DNA of 15,121 nucleotides from an uncultured Chloroflexota bacterium (lineage in GTDB: Bacteria > Chloroflexota > Anaerolineae > B4-G1 > DUEL01), in contig CAKZOY010000200.1 in the NCBI GenBank assembly GCA_937138275.1, forward strand, positions 1 through 15,121, in the 5' to 3' direction. This document shows, piece after piece, positions 6,858 to 13,560 of this stretch. The number at the start of each line of letters is the position of its first letter. Positions within the stretch are counted from its first letter, which is position 1. A program made the position numbers and the translations under genes. The notes below the pieces were generated by a model that did no database searches, was not told the origin of the DNA, and saw only the letters and a list, made by a program, of their open reading frames with translations.

Positions 6858-8192
6858 ATGGACCTTCGCGCCGCGGCGATGGAACTGATTTGGGCCGCGC
6901 TGGGGGCGGTAAACCCCGCCACCGCGGTGGCGCGCACCCTGCGACGAGAGGGGGAGACTCTCTTCATCGGTGACCGCCCCTACGACCTGACCGCTCTGGA
7001 TCGGGTGGCGGTCGTCGGGGCGGGAAAGGCCGGGGCCGGAATGGCGGCTGCAGTGGAGGCGATCCTGGGCGATCGCATCGCCGCCGGTTGGGTCAACGTC
7101 CGCTACGGCTACGAACCGGCCCATCCCCTGGAGCGCGTCCATATCCACCCGGCTGGTCACCCCATCCCCGATAAGGCCGGCCTGGAGGGGACGCGGCAAA
7201 TCCTGGAGATCGTGGACTCCCTGACCCCGCGCGACCTGGCCCTGGTCCTCATCTCCGGCGGCGCATCCGCGCTGATGGAAGAGCCCGTCCCCGGCGTCTC
7301 CCTGGATGACCTGCAGCGCCTCAACGACCTCCTCCTGCGCAGCGGCGCGACCATTCAGGAGATCAACGCCGTCCGCAAGCATCTCTCGCAGGTGAAGGGT
7401 GGACGGCTGGCCCAGCGCATCGTCCGGCGGGGCGCCCGGGCCGCCGTCCTGATCCTCTCCGATGTCGTCGGCAACCCCCTGGACGCCATCGGCTCCGGCC
7501 CGTGTGTGCCCGATTCCACCACGTTTACCGACGCATGGGCTGTTCTGGAACAGTACGGACTTCTGGAGATCGTTCCTCTAACTGTTCGTTCCCATCTGGA
7601 ACGGGGCCGGCGCGGCGAAGAGACCGACACCCCCAAACCGGGCGCCCCGCTCTTCGCCGACATTCACACCCTTATTGTCGCCGACAACCGCACGGCGGCA
7701 GAGGCGGCAGTGGAACGGGCGAAAGCGCTGGGATTCCACGCCGTCCTCCTGACCACCTACCTGGAGGGAGAGGCGCGAGAAGCAGGACGGGCACTGGCCG
7801 CCCTGGCGAAGGAGGAAGCCCGCCGCGGTTCCCCCTTCCCCCTCCCGGCCTGTCTCGTGCTGGGCGGCGAGACGACGGTGACAGTGCGCGGCGCGGGCCG
7901 CGGCGGCCGCAATCAGGAACTCGCACTCGGAGCAGCCCTGGCCCTGGAAGGATGGGAGAACATCCTGGTGGTTACGCTTGCCACCGACGGCACCGATGGC
8001 CCCACCGACGCCGCGGGCGCTATGGCAGACGGGAGCACCGTCTCCCGCGCCCGTGCCCTGGGACTGGACCCCGTTGACCATCTGGCCCGCAACGATGCCT
8101 ATCCCCTTTTCGCAACTCTGGGCGACCTCATTATCACGGGTCCCACCGGAACCAACGTCAACGACTTGGCTTTCGTGTTGGTCAAAGGATAA
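6858..8192 (+). CDS. gckA: Glycerate 2-kinase (DUF4147 + MOFRL)
   Basis: The enzyme phosphorylates D-glycerate to 2-phosphoglycerate with ATP and links glycerate or serine-type metabolism to lower glycolysis. The 444 residues cover both family domains. The N-terminal DUF4147 domain has VVGAGKAGAGM (52-62), LISGGASAL (131-139) and INAVRKHLSQVKGGRLA (169-185). The C-terminal MOFRL domain has LGGETTVTVRG, GRGGRNQEL (347-355), TDGTDGPTDAAGA (376-388) and the closing GPTGTNVNDL. ATG was chosen because GGGGAGG lies 5 nt upstream. It follows sucD by 57 bp and is probably read from the same promoter. It faces cimA tail to tail with a 24-bp gap and no obvious terminator. Hydroxypyruvate reductase is an old mis-annotation of this family. 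Confidence 0.9.
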   Translation: MDLRAAAMELIWAALGAVNPATAVARTLRREGETLFIGDRPYDLTALDRVAVVGAGKAGAGMAAAVEAILGDRIAAGWVNVRYGYEPAHPLERVHIHPAGHPIPDKAGLEGTRQILEIVDSLTPRDLALVLISGGASALMEEPVPGVSLDDLQRLNDLLLRSGATIQEINAVRKHLSQVKGGRLAQRIVRRGARAAVLILSDVVGNPLDAIGSGPCVPDSTTFTDAWAVLEQYGLLEIVPLTVRSHLERGRRGEETDTPKPGAPLFADIHTLIVADNRTAAEAAVERAKALGFHAVLLTTYLEGEAREAGRALAALAKEEARRGSPFPLPACLVLGGETTVTVRGAGRGGRNQELALGAALALEGWENILVVTLATDGTDGPTDAAGAMADGSTVSRARALGLDPVDHLARNDAYPLFATLGDLIITGPTGTNVNDLAFVLVKG

Positions 8193-8216
8193 CCGGAACG
8201 GCTGGCAATGGGAAGG

Positions 8217-9830
8217 TCAATAAATCTGGACATTAGCCACGCCGTTCTGGAGACTCTGACCATTTGTCTCCCGGCTGGCGATGACCAGCCCGTATTCTAT
8301 GGCATCCACGAGCGCCATCCAGCTGGCCTCAATGATGTTCGTGCTGGCACCCACTGTGCTCCAGCGTTGTGTGCCGTTTTGCATGTCAATCAGCACCCGG
8401 GTTGTGGCGCGCGTCCCGCTTTCCGAATCCAAAATGCGCACCTTGTAGTCCACGAGGTGAAATGCAGAGATCTGGGGATAGTACGGTAGTAATGCCTTCC
8501 GCAAGGCGTTGTCCAGCGCGTTGACCGGGCCATTGCCCTCGGCCGCGGTATGAAGCACCTCCTCCCCGACGCGCACTTTGACCATCGCTTCGGCAAAGAT
8601 ACCGCGTCCCCGCCGATGCTCTACTGCGACGAAGAAGTCAATCAGCTCAAAGGGCGGATGATACCCCGGCTGTTGCCGCTTAAGGCGGATCGCTACCGAG
8701 GCCTCCGCCGCCTCAAACGAGAACCCCCGTGCCTCCAATTCCTTGATATCGTTCAACACGTCAACGACCTGCTCGGTACTGACCACTTCCACGCCATGCT
8801 CTTCCGCCTTGCTGAGGAGATTGCCGCGCCCAGACAGGTCGGAGACCACGACGCGCGTCCGATTGCCGACTCGCGCGGGGTCAATATGCTGATACGACAT
8901 CGGACAGCGGCGCATCGCCGCCACATGGACGCCGCCCTTATGGGCAAAAGCGGAGCGCCCCACATACGGCAGATGGTCATTCGGTGTCAGATTCGCAACC
9001 TCGGAAACGAAATGAGATAGATCGTATAAACCGCTCAGGGCCCCATCCGGCAGACAGCGCACGCCCATTTTGAGTTCCAAATTGGGAATGATGGAGCAGA
9101 GGTTGGCATTGCCGCAACGCTCCCCCACGCCATTAATTGTCCCCTGGACCTGAACCGCGCCCAGGCGGACGGCGATCAGAGAGTTGACCACAGCGCAATC
9201 GCTGTCGTTGTGGGCATGGATGCCAATAGGGTGCATAATCGCGGCTTGAACGGTCCGGATAATTGCCTCTAATTCCCAGGGCATCGTCCCTCCGTTCGTA
9301 TCGCAGAGGACGACCGTCTCGGCGCCGCCGCGGATAGCTGCTCGCAACGTCTCCAGGGCATATGCCGCATCCCCCTTGTAGCCGTCAAAGAAGTGTTCGG
9401 CGTCGTAGATGACCCGCCGACCGGCCGCGCGCAGGTACGCGACCGACTCCTCTATGATGCGGAGATTTTCATCCAGCGTGGTACGCAACACTTCGGTGAC
9501 GTGGAGCGTCCACGACTTGCCGAAAACAGTGCAAACCGGTGCCTGCGAATCTATGAGCGCTCGGATGTTTGCGTCATCCTCAGGTCCCCATCCGACCCGG
9601 CAGGTAGATCCGAACGCTGCAATCTGGGCATGCTTCCACTCCATATCGCGAGAGCGCTTAAAGAATTCGGCATCCTTCGGATTGGAACCGGGCCAGCCCC
9701 CCTCAATGAAAGCGACGCCCAGGGCATCCAGCCGGCGGGCAATACGAATCTTGTCGTTGACGGAGAGGTTGAAGCCCTCGCCTTGAGTACCATCCCGTAG
9801 GGTCGTATCGTAAATCTGGACCGTTCTCAT
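8217..9830 (-). CDS. cimA: Citramalate synthase
   Basis: CimA condenses pyruvate and acetyl-CoA to (R)-citramalate, the first step of the threonine-independent isoleucine route. The 537 residues are typical of the long CimA type. The N-terminal TIM barrel shows DTTLRDGTQGEGF (8-20, metal and catalytic residues), HAHND (205-209, metal ligands) and INGVGERCGNANL (232-244). The connecting region has GRSAFAHKGGVH (291-302). A C-terminal LeuA-type allosteric dimer domain spans about 395-520, where isoleucine feedback acts in known CimA. The EGFNLSVNDKI stretch after the DTTLRDG motif fits CimA rather than 2-isopropylmalate or homocitrate synthase. The start ATG follows GAGGTGG. A long leader with an attenuator-like structure precedes the gene. 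Confidence 0.92.
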   Translation of the reverse strand: MRTVQIYDTTLRDGTQGEGFNLSVNDKIRIARRLDALGVAFIEGGWPGSNPKDAEFFKRSRDMEWKHAQIAAFGSTCRVGWGPEDDANIRALIDSQAPVCTVFGKSWTLHVTEVLRTTLDENLRIIEESVAYLRAAGRRVIYDAEHFFDGYKGDAAYALETLRAAIRGGAETVVLCDTNGGTMPWELEAIIRTVQAAIMHPIGIHAHNDSDCAVVNSLIAVRLGAVQVQGTINGVGERCGNANLCSIIPNLELKMGVRCLPDGALSGLYDLSHFVSEVANLTPNDHLPYVGRSAFAHKGGVHVAAMRRCPMSYQHIDPARVGNRTRVVVSDLSGRGNLLSKAEEHGVEVVSTEQVVDVLNDIKELEARGFSFEAAEASVAIRLKRQQPGYHPPFELIDFFVAVEHRRGRGIFAEAMVKVRVGEEVLHTAAEGNGPVNALDNALRKALLPYYPQISAFHLVDYKVRILDSESGTRATTRVLIDMQNGTQRWSTVGASTNIIEASWMALVDAIEYGLVIASRETNGQSLQNGVANVQIY

Positions 9831-9866
9831 TTTCCACCTCGCGCGTCAAGAAGTTTAGGGACCTAT

Positions 9867-9898
9867 AAAAAAAAGAGCCACCCTGGATTGGGTGGCTC
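9867..9898 (-). terminator. Intrinsic terminator in the cimA leader (attenuator)
   Basis: On the minus strand a 9-bp perfect stem GAGCCACCC / GGGTGGCTC (9890-9898 and 9875-9883) with a 6-nt loop is followed at once by eight T residues (9867-9874). It lies about 37 nt upstream of the cimA ATG and downstream of the predicted promoter, so it would stop transcription before the gene unless disrupted. Confidence 0.85.
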
Positions 9899-9943
9899 CG
9901 GTTTAGCAGGTACTATATGCCCATTACCAAGCCCTCCCAATCC
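9885..9943 (-). promoter_or_regulatory. Antiterminator pairing of the cimA attenuator
   Basis: In the minus-strand transcript GGATTGGG (9936-9943, inside the end of the leader-peptide ORF) is perfectly complementary to CCCAATCC (9885-9892), which spans the 5' arm and loop of the terminator. The two structures exclude each other. A further 5-bp pairing, GCCCT (9973-9977) with AGGGC (9931-9935), could act as the protector stem. Confidence 0.6.
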
Positions 9944-10019
9944 CTGAGCGGCCCTTGTCCGAAATAATCGCCAGGGCAAGAATCGCTGTCAGAGATAAGG
10001 AGGACCGGATAGGATTCAT
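9924..10019 (-). CDS. Isoleucine-rich leader peptide of cimA (31 aa)
   Basis: An ATG at 10019 with GGTGG 5 nt upstream opens a 31-codon frame ending in TAA at 9924-9926. The peptide contains ILALAII at 13-19 and ends GRSGIGRAW. Five of 31 codons are Ile and three more are Leu, including tandem ATT ATT at codons 18-19. The layout resembles enterobacterial ilv leader peptides, which also end in a Gly/Arg/Ala-rich tail. Ribosome stalling at codons 18-19 would leave the antiterminator segment (9936-9943) free, whereas translation to the stop codon would cover it. It is preceded by a strong promoter and followed by the terminator and cimA. It is too short to be found by ordinary gene callers. A GTG three codons upstream is an alternative start. 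Confidence 0.7.
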   Translation of the reverse strand: MNPIRSSLSLTAILALAIISDKGRSGIGRAW

Positions 10020-10057
10020 CGTGACCACCAGCCTGCACGGAACAGATATTAATACTT

Positions 10058-10086
10058 ATTCTACCATAAAACTCGTGTTTTGTCAA
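10058..10086 (-). promoter_or_regulatory. Predicted sigma-70 promoter of the cimA leader
   Basis: On the minus strand a perfect TTGACA (10081-10086), a 17-nt spacer and TAGAAT (10058-10063) are present, with TGG giving an extended -10. Transcription should start near 10051, giving a leader of about 220 nt containing the leader peptide and attenuator. The -35 lies 13 bp from the edge of palindromic copy 3. Confidence 0.8.
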
Positions 10087-10099
10087 CCCACCTGCGGCT

Positions 10100-10237
10100 G
10101 GCTTGCGCAGCAACTCCCTTTCGGGAGCAGCGTGCCCGCGAAGTCAAGGAGAAAGGGGGGTTGTGGGGGCGGCGAAGCCGCCCCCACAACCCCACACCCC
10201 ACCCCTTTCCCCCACAGGGCGAATTCCTGCGCAAGCC
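10100..10237 (+). repeat. Palindromic intergenic element, copy 3
   Basis: The outer inverted ends are GGCTTGCGCAG (10100-10110) and CTGCGCAAGCC (10227-10237). The core is a perfect 17-bp stem (10157-10173 with 10177-10193) around a GAA loop. A smaller internal hairpin, CTCCC-TTTC-GGGAG, lies near the left end. The sequence aligns with the reverse complement of copy 1. The element occupies almost the whole gap between the cimA and mtnA promoters. No flanking target duplication is evident. Confidence 0.85.
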
Positions 10238-10252
10238 CTCCTCGGCACCTGG

Positions 10253-10281
10253 TTGACAAAACCCCCTCCCCATGCTACCAT
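10253..10281 (+). promoter_or_regulatory. Predicted promoter of mtnA, implying a near-leaderless mRNA
   Basis: TTGACA (10253-10258), a 17-nt spacer and TACCAT (10276-10281) are present, with TGC giving an extended -10. Transcription would start at about 10288, only a few bases before the mtnA ATG at 10291, and no Shine-Dalgarno sequence lies between. Confidence 0.6.
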
Positions 10282-10290
10282 ATCCGGCGT

Positions 10291-11370
10291 ATGCGGACGG
10301 TGGAATGGAACAGGGATAAAGTTTGTTTGATAGACCAGCGGGTACTGCCCGCGGAGTATCGCGTCCTGCAACTGGAGACGCCGAAAGAGGTTGCCTGGGC
10401 GATCCGGGATATGGCTGTCCGGGGCGCGCCAGCCATCGGCGCCGCCGCGGCCTTCGGGCTGGCGCTGGCAGCCCGGCGCAGCCCGGCCCGCGACCGCGCT
10501 GGCCTCTGGCGCGACCTGGAAGAGGCTGCCGCCGTCCTGCGGGCCGCCCGCCCCACTGCGGTCAACCTGGCCTGGGCGCTCCAGCGGGTACTGAATCGGG
10601 TTGCCGCCGAGTCGGACCCCCAGGGGATGCGTGCCGCAGCGCTGGCGGAGGCCCAGGCCATCGCCGACGAGGACGTGGCGATCAACCGGCGGCTGGGGGA
10701 AATCGGGGCCGCCCTCATCCCCGACGGTGCCACCATCCTCCACCACTGCAACACCGGGGCGCTGGCGACGGTGGACTACGGCACCGCGCTGGGGGTCATC
10801 CGCACCGCCCACGAACAGGGCAAGCGGGTGCATGTGCTGGTGGACGAGACCCGTCCCCTGCTCCAGGGCGCCCGCCTGACCGCCTGGGAACTCCAGCAAC
10901 TGGGCATCCCCTTCACCCTCATCGCCGATAACGCCGCCGGTCACTTCCTGCGTACCGGGCAGGTGGACATCGTCCTGGTGGGGGCCGACCGGGTGGCAGC
11001 CAACGGCGACGTCGCCAATAAAATCGGCACCTACAAACTGGCGGTGGTGGCGAAGGAGAACGGGGTCCCCTTCTACCCCTGCGTCCCTACCTCCACCATT
11101 GACCTCTCCACGCCGACGGGGGACGACATCCCGATAGAGGAGCGTCCGGCCGAAGAGGTGACCGATCTGACCTTCCGGGGGAAGCCCATCGCGCCAGCAG
11201 GAGTGCGGGTGGCGAATCCCGCCTTTGACATCACTCCGCACCGATATGTCACCGGCATCATTACCGAGAACGGCATCGCCTATCCGCCGTTTACAGTGAC
11301 GCTGAAGCGAGTGGTTCTCTCAACCCCAAAGAGGAACAAGGATGCGGCGGCAACTGCCCCTTCTTGTTGA
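10291..11370 (+). CDS. mtnA: S-methyl-5-thioribose-1-phosphate isomerase
   Basis: MtnA converts methylthioribose-1-phosphate to methylthioribulose-1-phosphate in methionine salvage. The 359 residues show the family pattern: TVEW and LIDQRVLP near the start, VRGAPAIGAAAAFG (43-56), HHCNTGALAT with catalytic Cys153, DETRPLLQGARLTAWEL (185-201), GADRVAANGDVANKIGTY with catalytic Asp240, PTSTIDL and ITENGIAYPPF. The ATG at 10291 was chosen because TVEW normally lies a few residues from the N-terminus. The frame is open further upstream, but that part runs through palindromic copy 3 and the cimA promoter. The C-terminal tail after YPPF is about 25 residues, and its last codons overlap the methyltransferase gene by 29 nt. 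The paralogous eIF2B-like or ribose-1,5-bisphosphate isomerases are less likely given the motifs. Confidence 0.94.
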   Translation: MRTVEWNRDKVCLIDQRVLPAEYRVLQLETPKEVAWAIRDMAVRGAPAIGAAAAFGLALAARRSPARDRAGLWRDLEEAAAVLRAARPTAVNLAWALQRVLNRVAAESDPQGMRAAALAEAQAIADEDVAINRRLGEIGAALIPDGATILHHCNTGALATVDYGTALGVIRTAHEQGKRVHVLVDETRPLLQGARLTAWELQQLGIPFTLIADNAAGHFLRTGQVDIVLVGADRVAANGDVANKIGTYKLAVVAKENGVPFYPCVPTSTIDLSTPTGDDIPIEERPAEEVTDLTFRGKPIAPAGVRVANPAFDITPHRYVTGIITENGIAYPPFTVTLKRVVLSTPKRNKDAAATAPSC

Positions 11371-12667
11371 AGAAGCGACGGACATTTCCACCGAAGCCAG
11401 GTCTCGCTTTTCGGATGTGCGTGCCCGCATAGAATTCTTAATGGCAAACGACCTGGACTTTCGGGGCGCTGATACAGGCTACGCGACTCATCACCTGCAC
11501 TCTTTTGCCGCCCGCTTTCCGCCTCAACTCCCCCGGTATTTTATTGAAGCGCTGACCGATCCAGAGGAAATTGTCCTGGATCCGATGGTGGGCTCTGGTA
11601 CAACTGTGGTGGAAGCGGCTCTTCTTGGGAGGAAAGGGATCGGCATAGACCTGGATCCTCTGGCGATTTTGATTAGCAAAGCGAAGACAACCCCTGTTGC
11701 TTTTGAAGCCTTGCTGGAGGCCGGGAAACGGGTTCTGACCTGCACTCATCGTCTGCTGAAAGACGGGCTGAACATCGGGGACGTCCTTTCTCCCGATCCT
11801 GCAACGGAGGATTTTGTCCAGTATTGGTTTCTTCCCCGAACGCAGCAAGAGTTGACTGCCCTGGTCCAAGCTATCCGGGAAGAAAGCAGCCCCTCTATCC
11901 GCCGTTTTTTGCTGGTTATCCTTTCTTCAATTATTGTGACAAAATCAGGAGGAGTTTCTTTAGCGCGCGACCTGGCTCACAGCCGTCCTCATCGGGATAT
12001 GGATAAATCGGTACCCAGCGCGCTGGAACTGTTCCAGACCCGATTCCGCCGCGCCCGGCCGGACAACTCTTTGCCGGTAGGCAGTAGCATCATCATTCAC
12101 GGGGACGCCCAGCATCTGCCTCTACCGACCGAATCTGTTCACCTGGTTGTGACGTCCCCACCGTATGCCAACGCGATTGATTATATGCGTGCCCACAAAT
12201 TCTCTCTGGTATGGATGGGGAAAAGCATCCAAGAATTGAGCCAATGGCGCTCCCGCCATATCGGGTCTGAAAAGATTCACCCTATAGAAATGGAAAATTT
12301 ACCCTCACTGGCGCAGAATGTGGTGAGAGAGTTGTCTACTCAGGATTCCAGAAAAGCACGAGTTCTGGCCAGATATTTCGCAGAGATGACAAACGTTTTG
12401 CGGGAAGTCTGGAGGGTATTGCGTCCAGGCGCCGCAGCAATTTTTGTAGTTGGCACTTCCACTATACGAGGAATCAACGTGCAGACTCATCTCTGCCTAA
12501 CGGAAATCGCTACCCATGTCGGTTTTGAGATGGTTAGAATTGCTGAGCGTCGCCTGGATAGAGATCGGCGGATGATGCCTGCGCGACAAGGCGGCAACCG
12601 GTCCACAATTGAACAACGGATGCACCACGAGTATGTCATCAGCCTGATCAAACCGGAGAGCAGATGA
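11342..12667 (+). CDS. Site-specific DNA methyltransferase (amino-MTase, SPPY type)
   Basis: This 441-residue enzyme probably protects DNA from the endonuclease encoded next by SAM-dependent methylation of an exocyclic amino group. A motif X-like region (HSFAARFPPQL, 53-63) is followed by the SAM-binding motif I, DPMVGSGTT (80-88), with GIDLDP (101-106). The catalytic motif TSPPY lies far downstream at 271-275, so the order X-I-insert-IV resembles the alpha arrangement. SPPY favours N4-cytosine over N6-adenine; this is family knowledge and not proof. The ATG start has AGAGG upstream and overlaps mtnA by 29 nt. The gene ends in an ATGA overlap with the nuclease. Base composition is visibly more AT-rich than in mtnA, consistent with acquisition by transfer. 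Confidence 0.88.
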   Translation: MRRQLPLLVEEATDISTEARSRFSDVRARIEFLMANDLDFRGADTGYATHHLHSFAARFPPQLPRYFIEALTDPEEIVLDPMVGSGTTVVEAALLGRKGIGIDLDPLAILISKAKTTPVAFEALLEAGKRVLTCTHRLLKDGLNIGDVLSPDPATEDFVQYWFLPRTQQELTALVQAIREESSPSIRRFLLVILSSIIVTKSGGVSLARDLAHSRPHRDMDKSVPSALELFQTRFRRARPDNSLPVGSSIIIHGDAQHLPLPTESVHLVVTSPPYANAIDYMRAHKFSLVWMGKSIQELSQWRSRHIGSEKIHPIEMENLPSLAQNVVRELSTQDSRKARVLARYFAEMTNVLREVWRVLRPGAAAIFVVGTSTIRGINVQTHLCLTEIATHVGFEMVRIAERRLDRDRRMMPARQGGNRSTIEQRMHHEYVISLIKPESR

Positions 12668-13536
12668 GCGTCTTGCAGCAATCACGTAGCGAATACCACC
12701 GCCGAATATGCAGTGAAATCCTCGGAATAAAAGGCGGCGTTCTCAACAATGCCGACCGGGATAGCGCGACCAGTCGGCAACTGGCCGAAGGGATCGCCCG
12801 ACAGTTACCCTATCCCCTCTGCCCGAATCCGCCCTCCGGTCAGACGGCCGGGAAAAGGTTTGAGGAAATCACCGCCTGGTTCCTGCGAGAGGTATTTCAA
12901 AACCATTTCTCCCACCTGCGTCCCGGTAAGTGGGAGTTCTTCATAGCGGGTCTCAATATGCCTGCTGGAGGAATTGCACAATTTGAGCAATATGAACACC
13001 TGAGCTTTTTAAGCCAAATTACGGAAGAGTACAAAGACTTAGCGGCCGTTTTGGGTACCGAATATCTGGTTATGCCGGACATCCTGATCGGACGGTACGC
13101 CGTAGAAGATGCAGAGATTGATCATTATGCGCCGCTGATCGGCGCTCATAGCAACTCCATAGCCCTTTATACCCCCCTGCGTCAGCGAAATCGCCCCCCC
13201 AACCATCTTATCCTGCACGCAACAATTTCCTGTAAATGGACAATCCGCAGCGACCGTTCCCAGAACGTCCGTACCGAAGCCCTGAACCTGATCCGTAATT
13301 GTAAGGGACACACTCCCCATATCCTGGCTGTGACAGCAGAACCAATGCCCACCCGTATAGCCTCTCTTGCATTAGGAACGGGGGATATTGATTGTGTCTA
13401 CCATTTCGCCCTCCCGGAATTGAAAACCGCCTTACAACAATCCGGGAACGAGGACCAGCGAGATATGCTGGAAACTCTGCTCTCCGGTCGCCGTCTACGG
13501 GACATCGCCGACTTGCCCTTTGATCTCTCGGCCTAA
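12664..13536 (+). CDS. Type II restriction endonuclease, NgoMIV family
   Basis: The 290 residues match NgoMIV (286 aa), a tetrameric type IIF enzyme cutting G^CCGGC. The active-site set can be read: Glu67 in GKRFEE, Asp139 in MPD, Ser189 and Lys191 in SCKWTIRSDR, and Glu205 in NVRTE. These sit at nearly the spacing of NgoMIV Glu70, Asp140, Ser185, Lys187 and Glu201. Arg195, Asp197 and Arg198 correspond to NgoMIV residues reading the CCGG core. The downstream TAEPMPTRIASLALGTGDIDCVYHF block is also characteristic. Recognition of GCCGGC is therefore likely but inferred; a CCGG-core relative is the alternative. The gene overlaps the methyltransferase stop (ATGA), so synthesis is coupled to the protective enzyme. 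All key residues are intact, so it appears functional. Confidence 0.88.
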   Translation: MSVLQQSRSEYHRRICSEILGIKGGVLNNADRDSATSRQLAEGIARQLPYPLCPNPPSGQTAGKRFEEITAWFLREVFQNHFSHLRPGKWEFFIAGLNMPAGGIAQFEQYEHLSFLSQITEEYKDLAAVLGTEYLVMPDILIGRYAVEDAEIDHYAPLIGAHSNSIALYTPLRQRNRPPNHLILHATISCKWTIRSDRSQNVRTEALNLIRNCKGHTPHILAVTAEPMPTRIASLALGTGDIDCVYHFALPELKTALQQSGNEDQRDMLETLLSGRRLRDIADLPFDLSA

Positions 13537-13560
13537 ATCCCTAACTTGTAGAGGACGCCT

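Noticed and set aside
8193..8216. Bidirectional terminator between gckA and cimA
   Set aside because: The 24-bp convergent gap shows no convincing stem or T-tract.
9840..10060. T-box riboswitch in the cimA leader
   Set aside because: GGGTGG in the terminator hinted at a T-box, but the conserved T-box sequence and a specifier stem are not seen, whereas a leader peptide with a matching antiterminator is.
10088..10250. Target-site duplication around palindromic copy 3
   Set aside because: CACCTG occurs on both sides but not directly at the element's ends, so it is probably chance.
9955..10290. N-terminal extension of mtnA
   Set aside because: The frame is open, but the extension crosses the cimA promoter and palindromic copy 3, and MtnA homologues begin close to TVEW.
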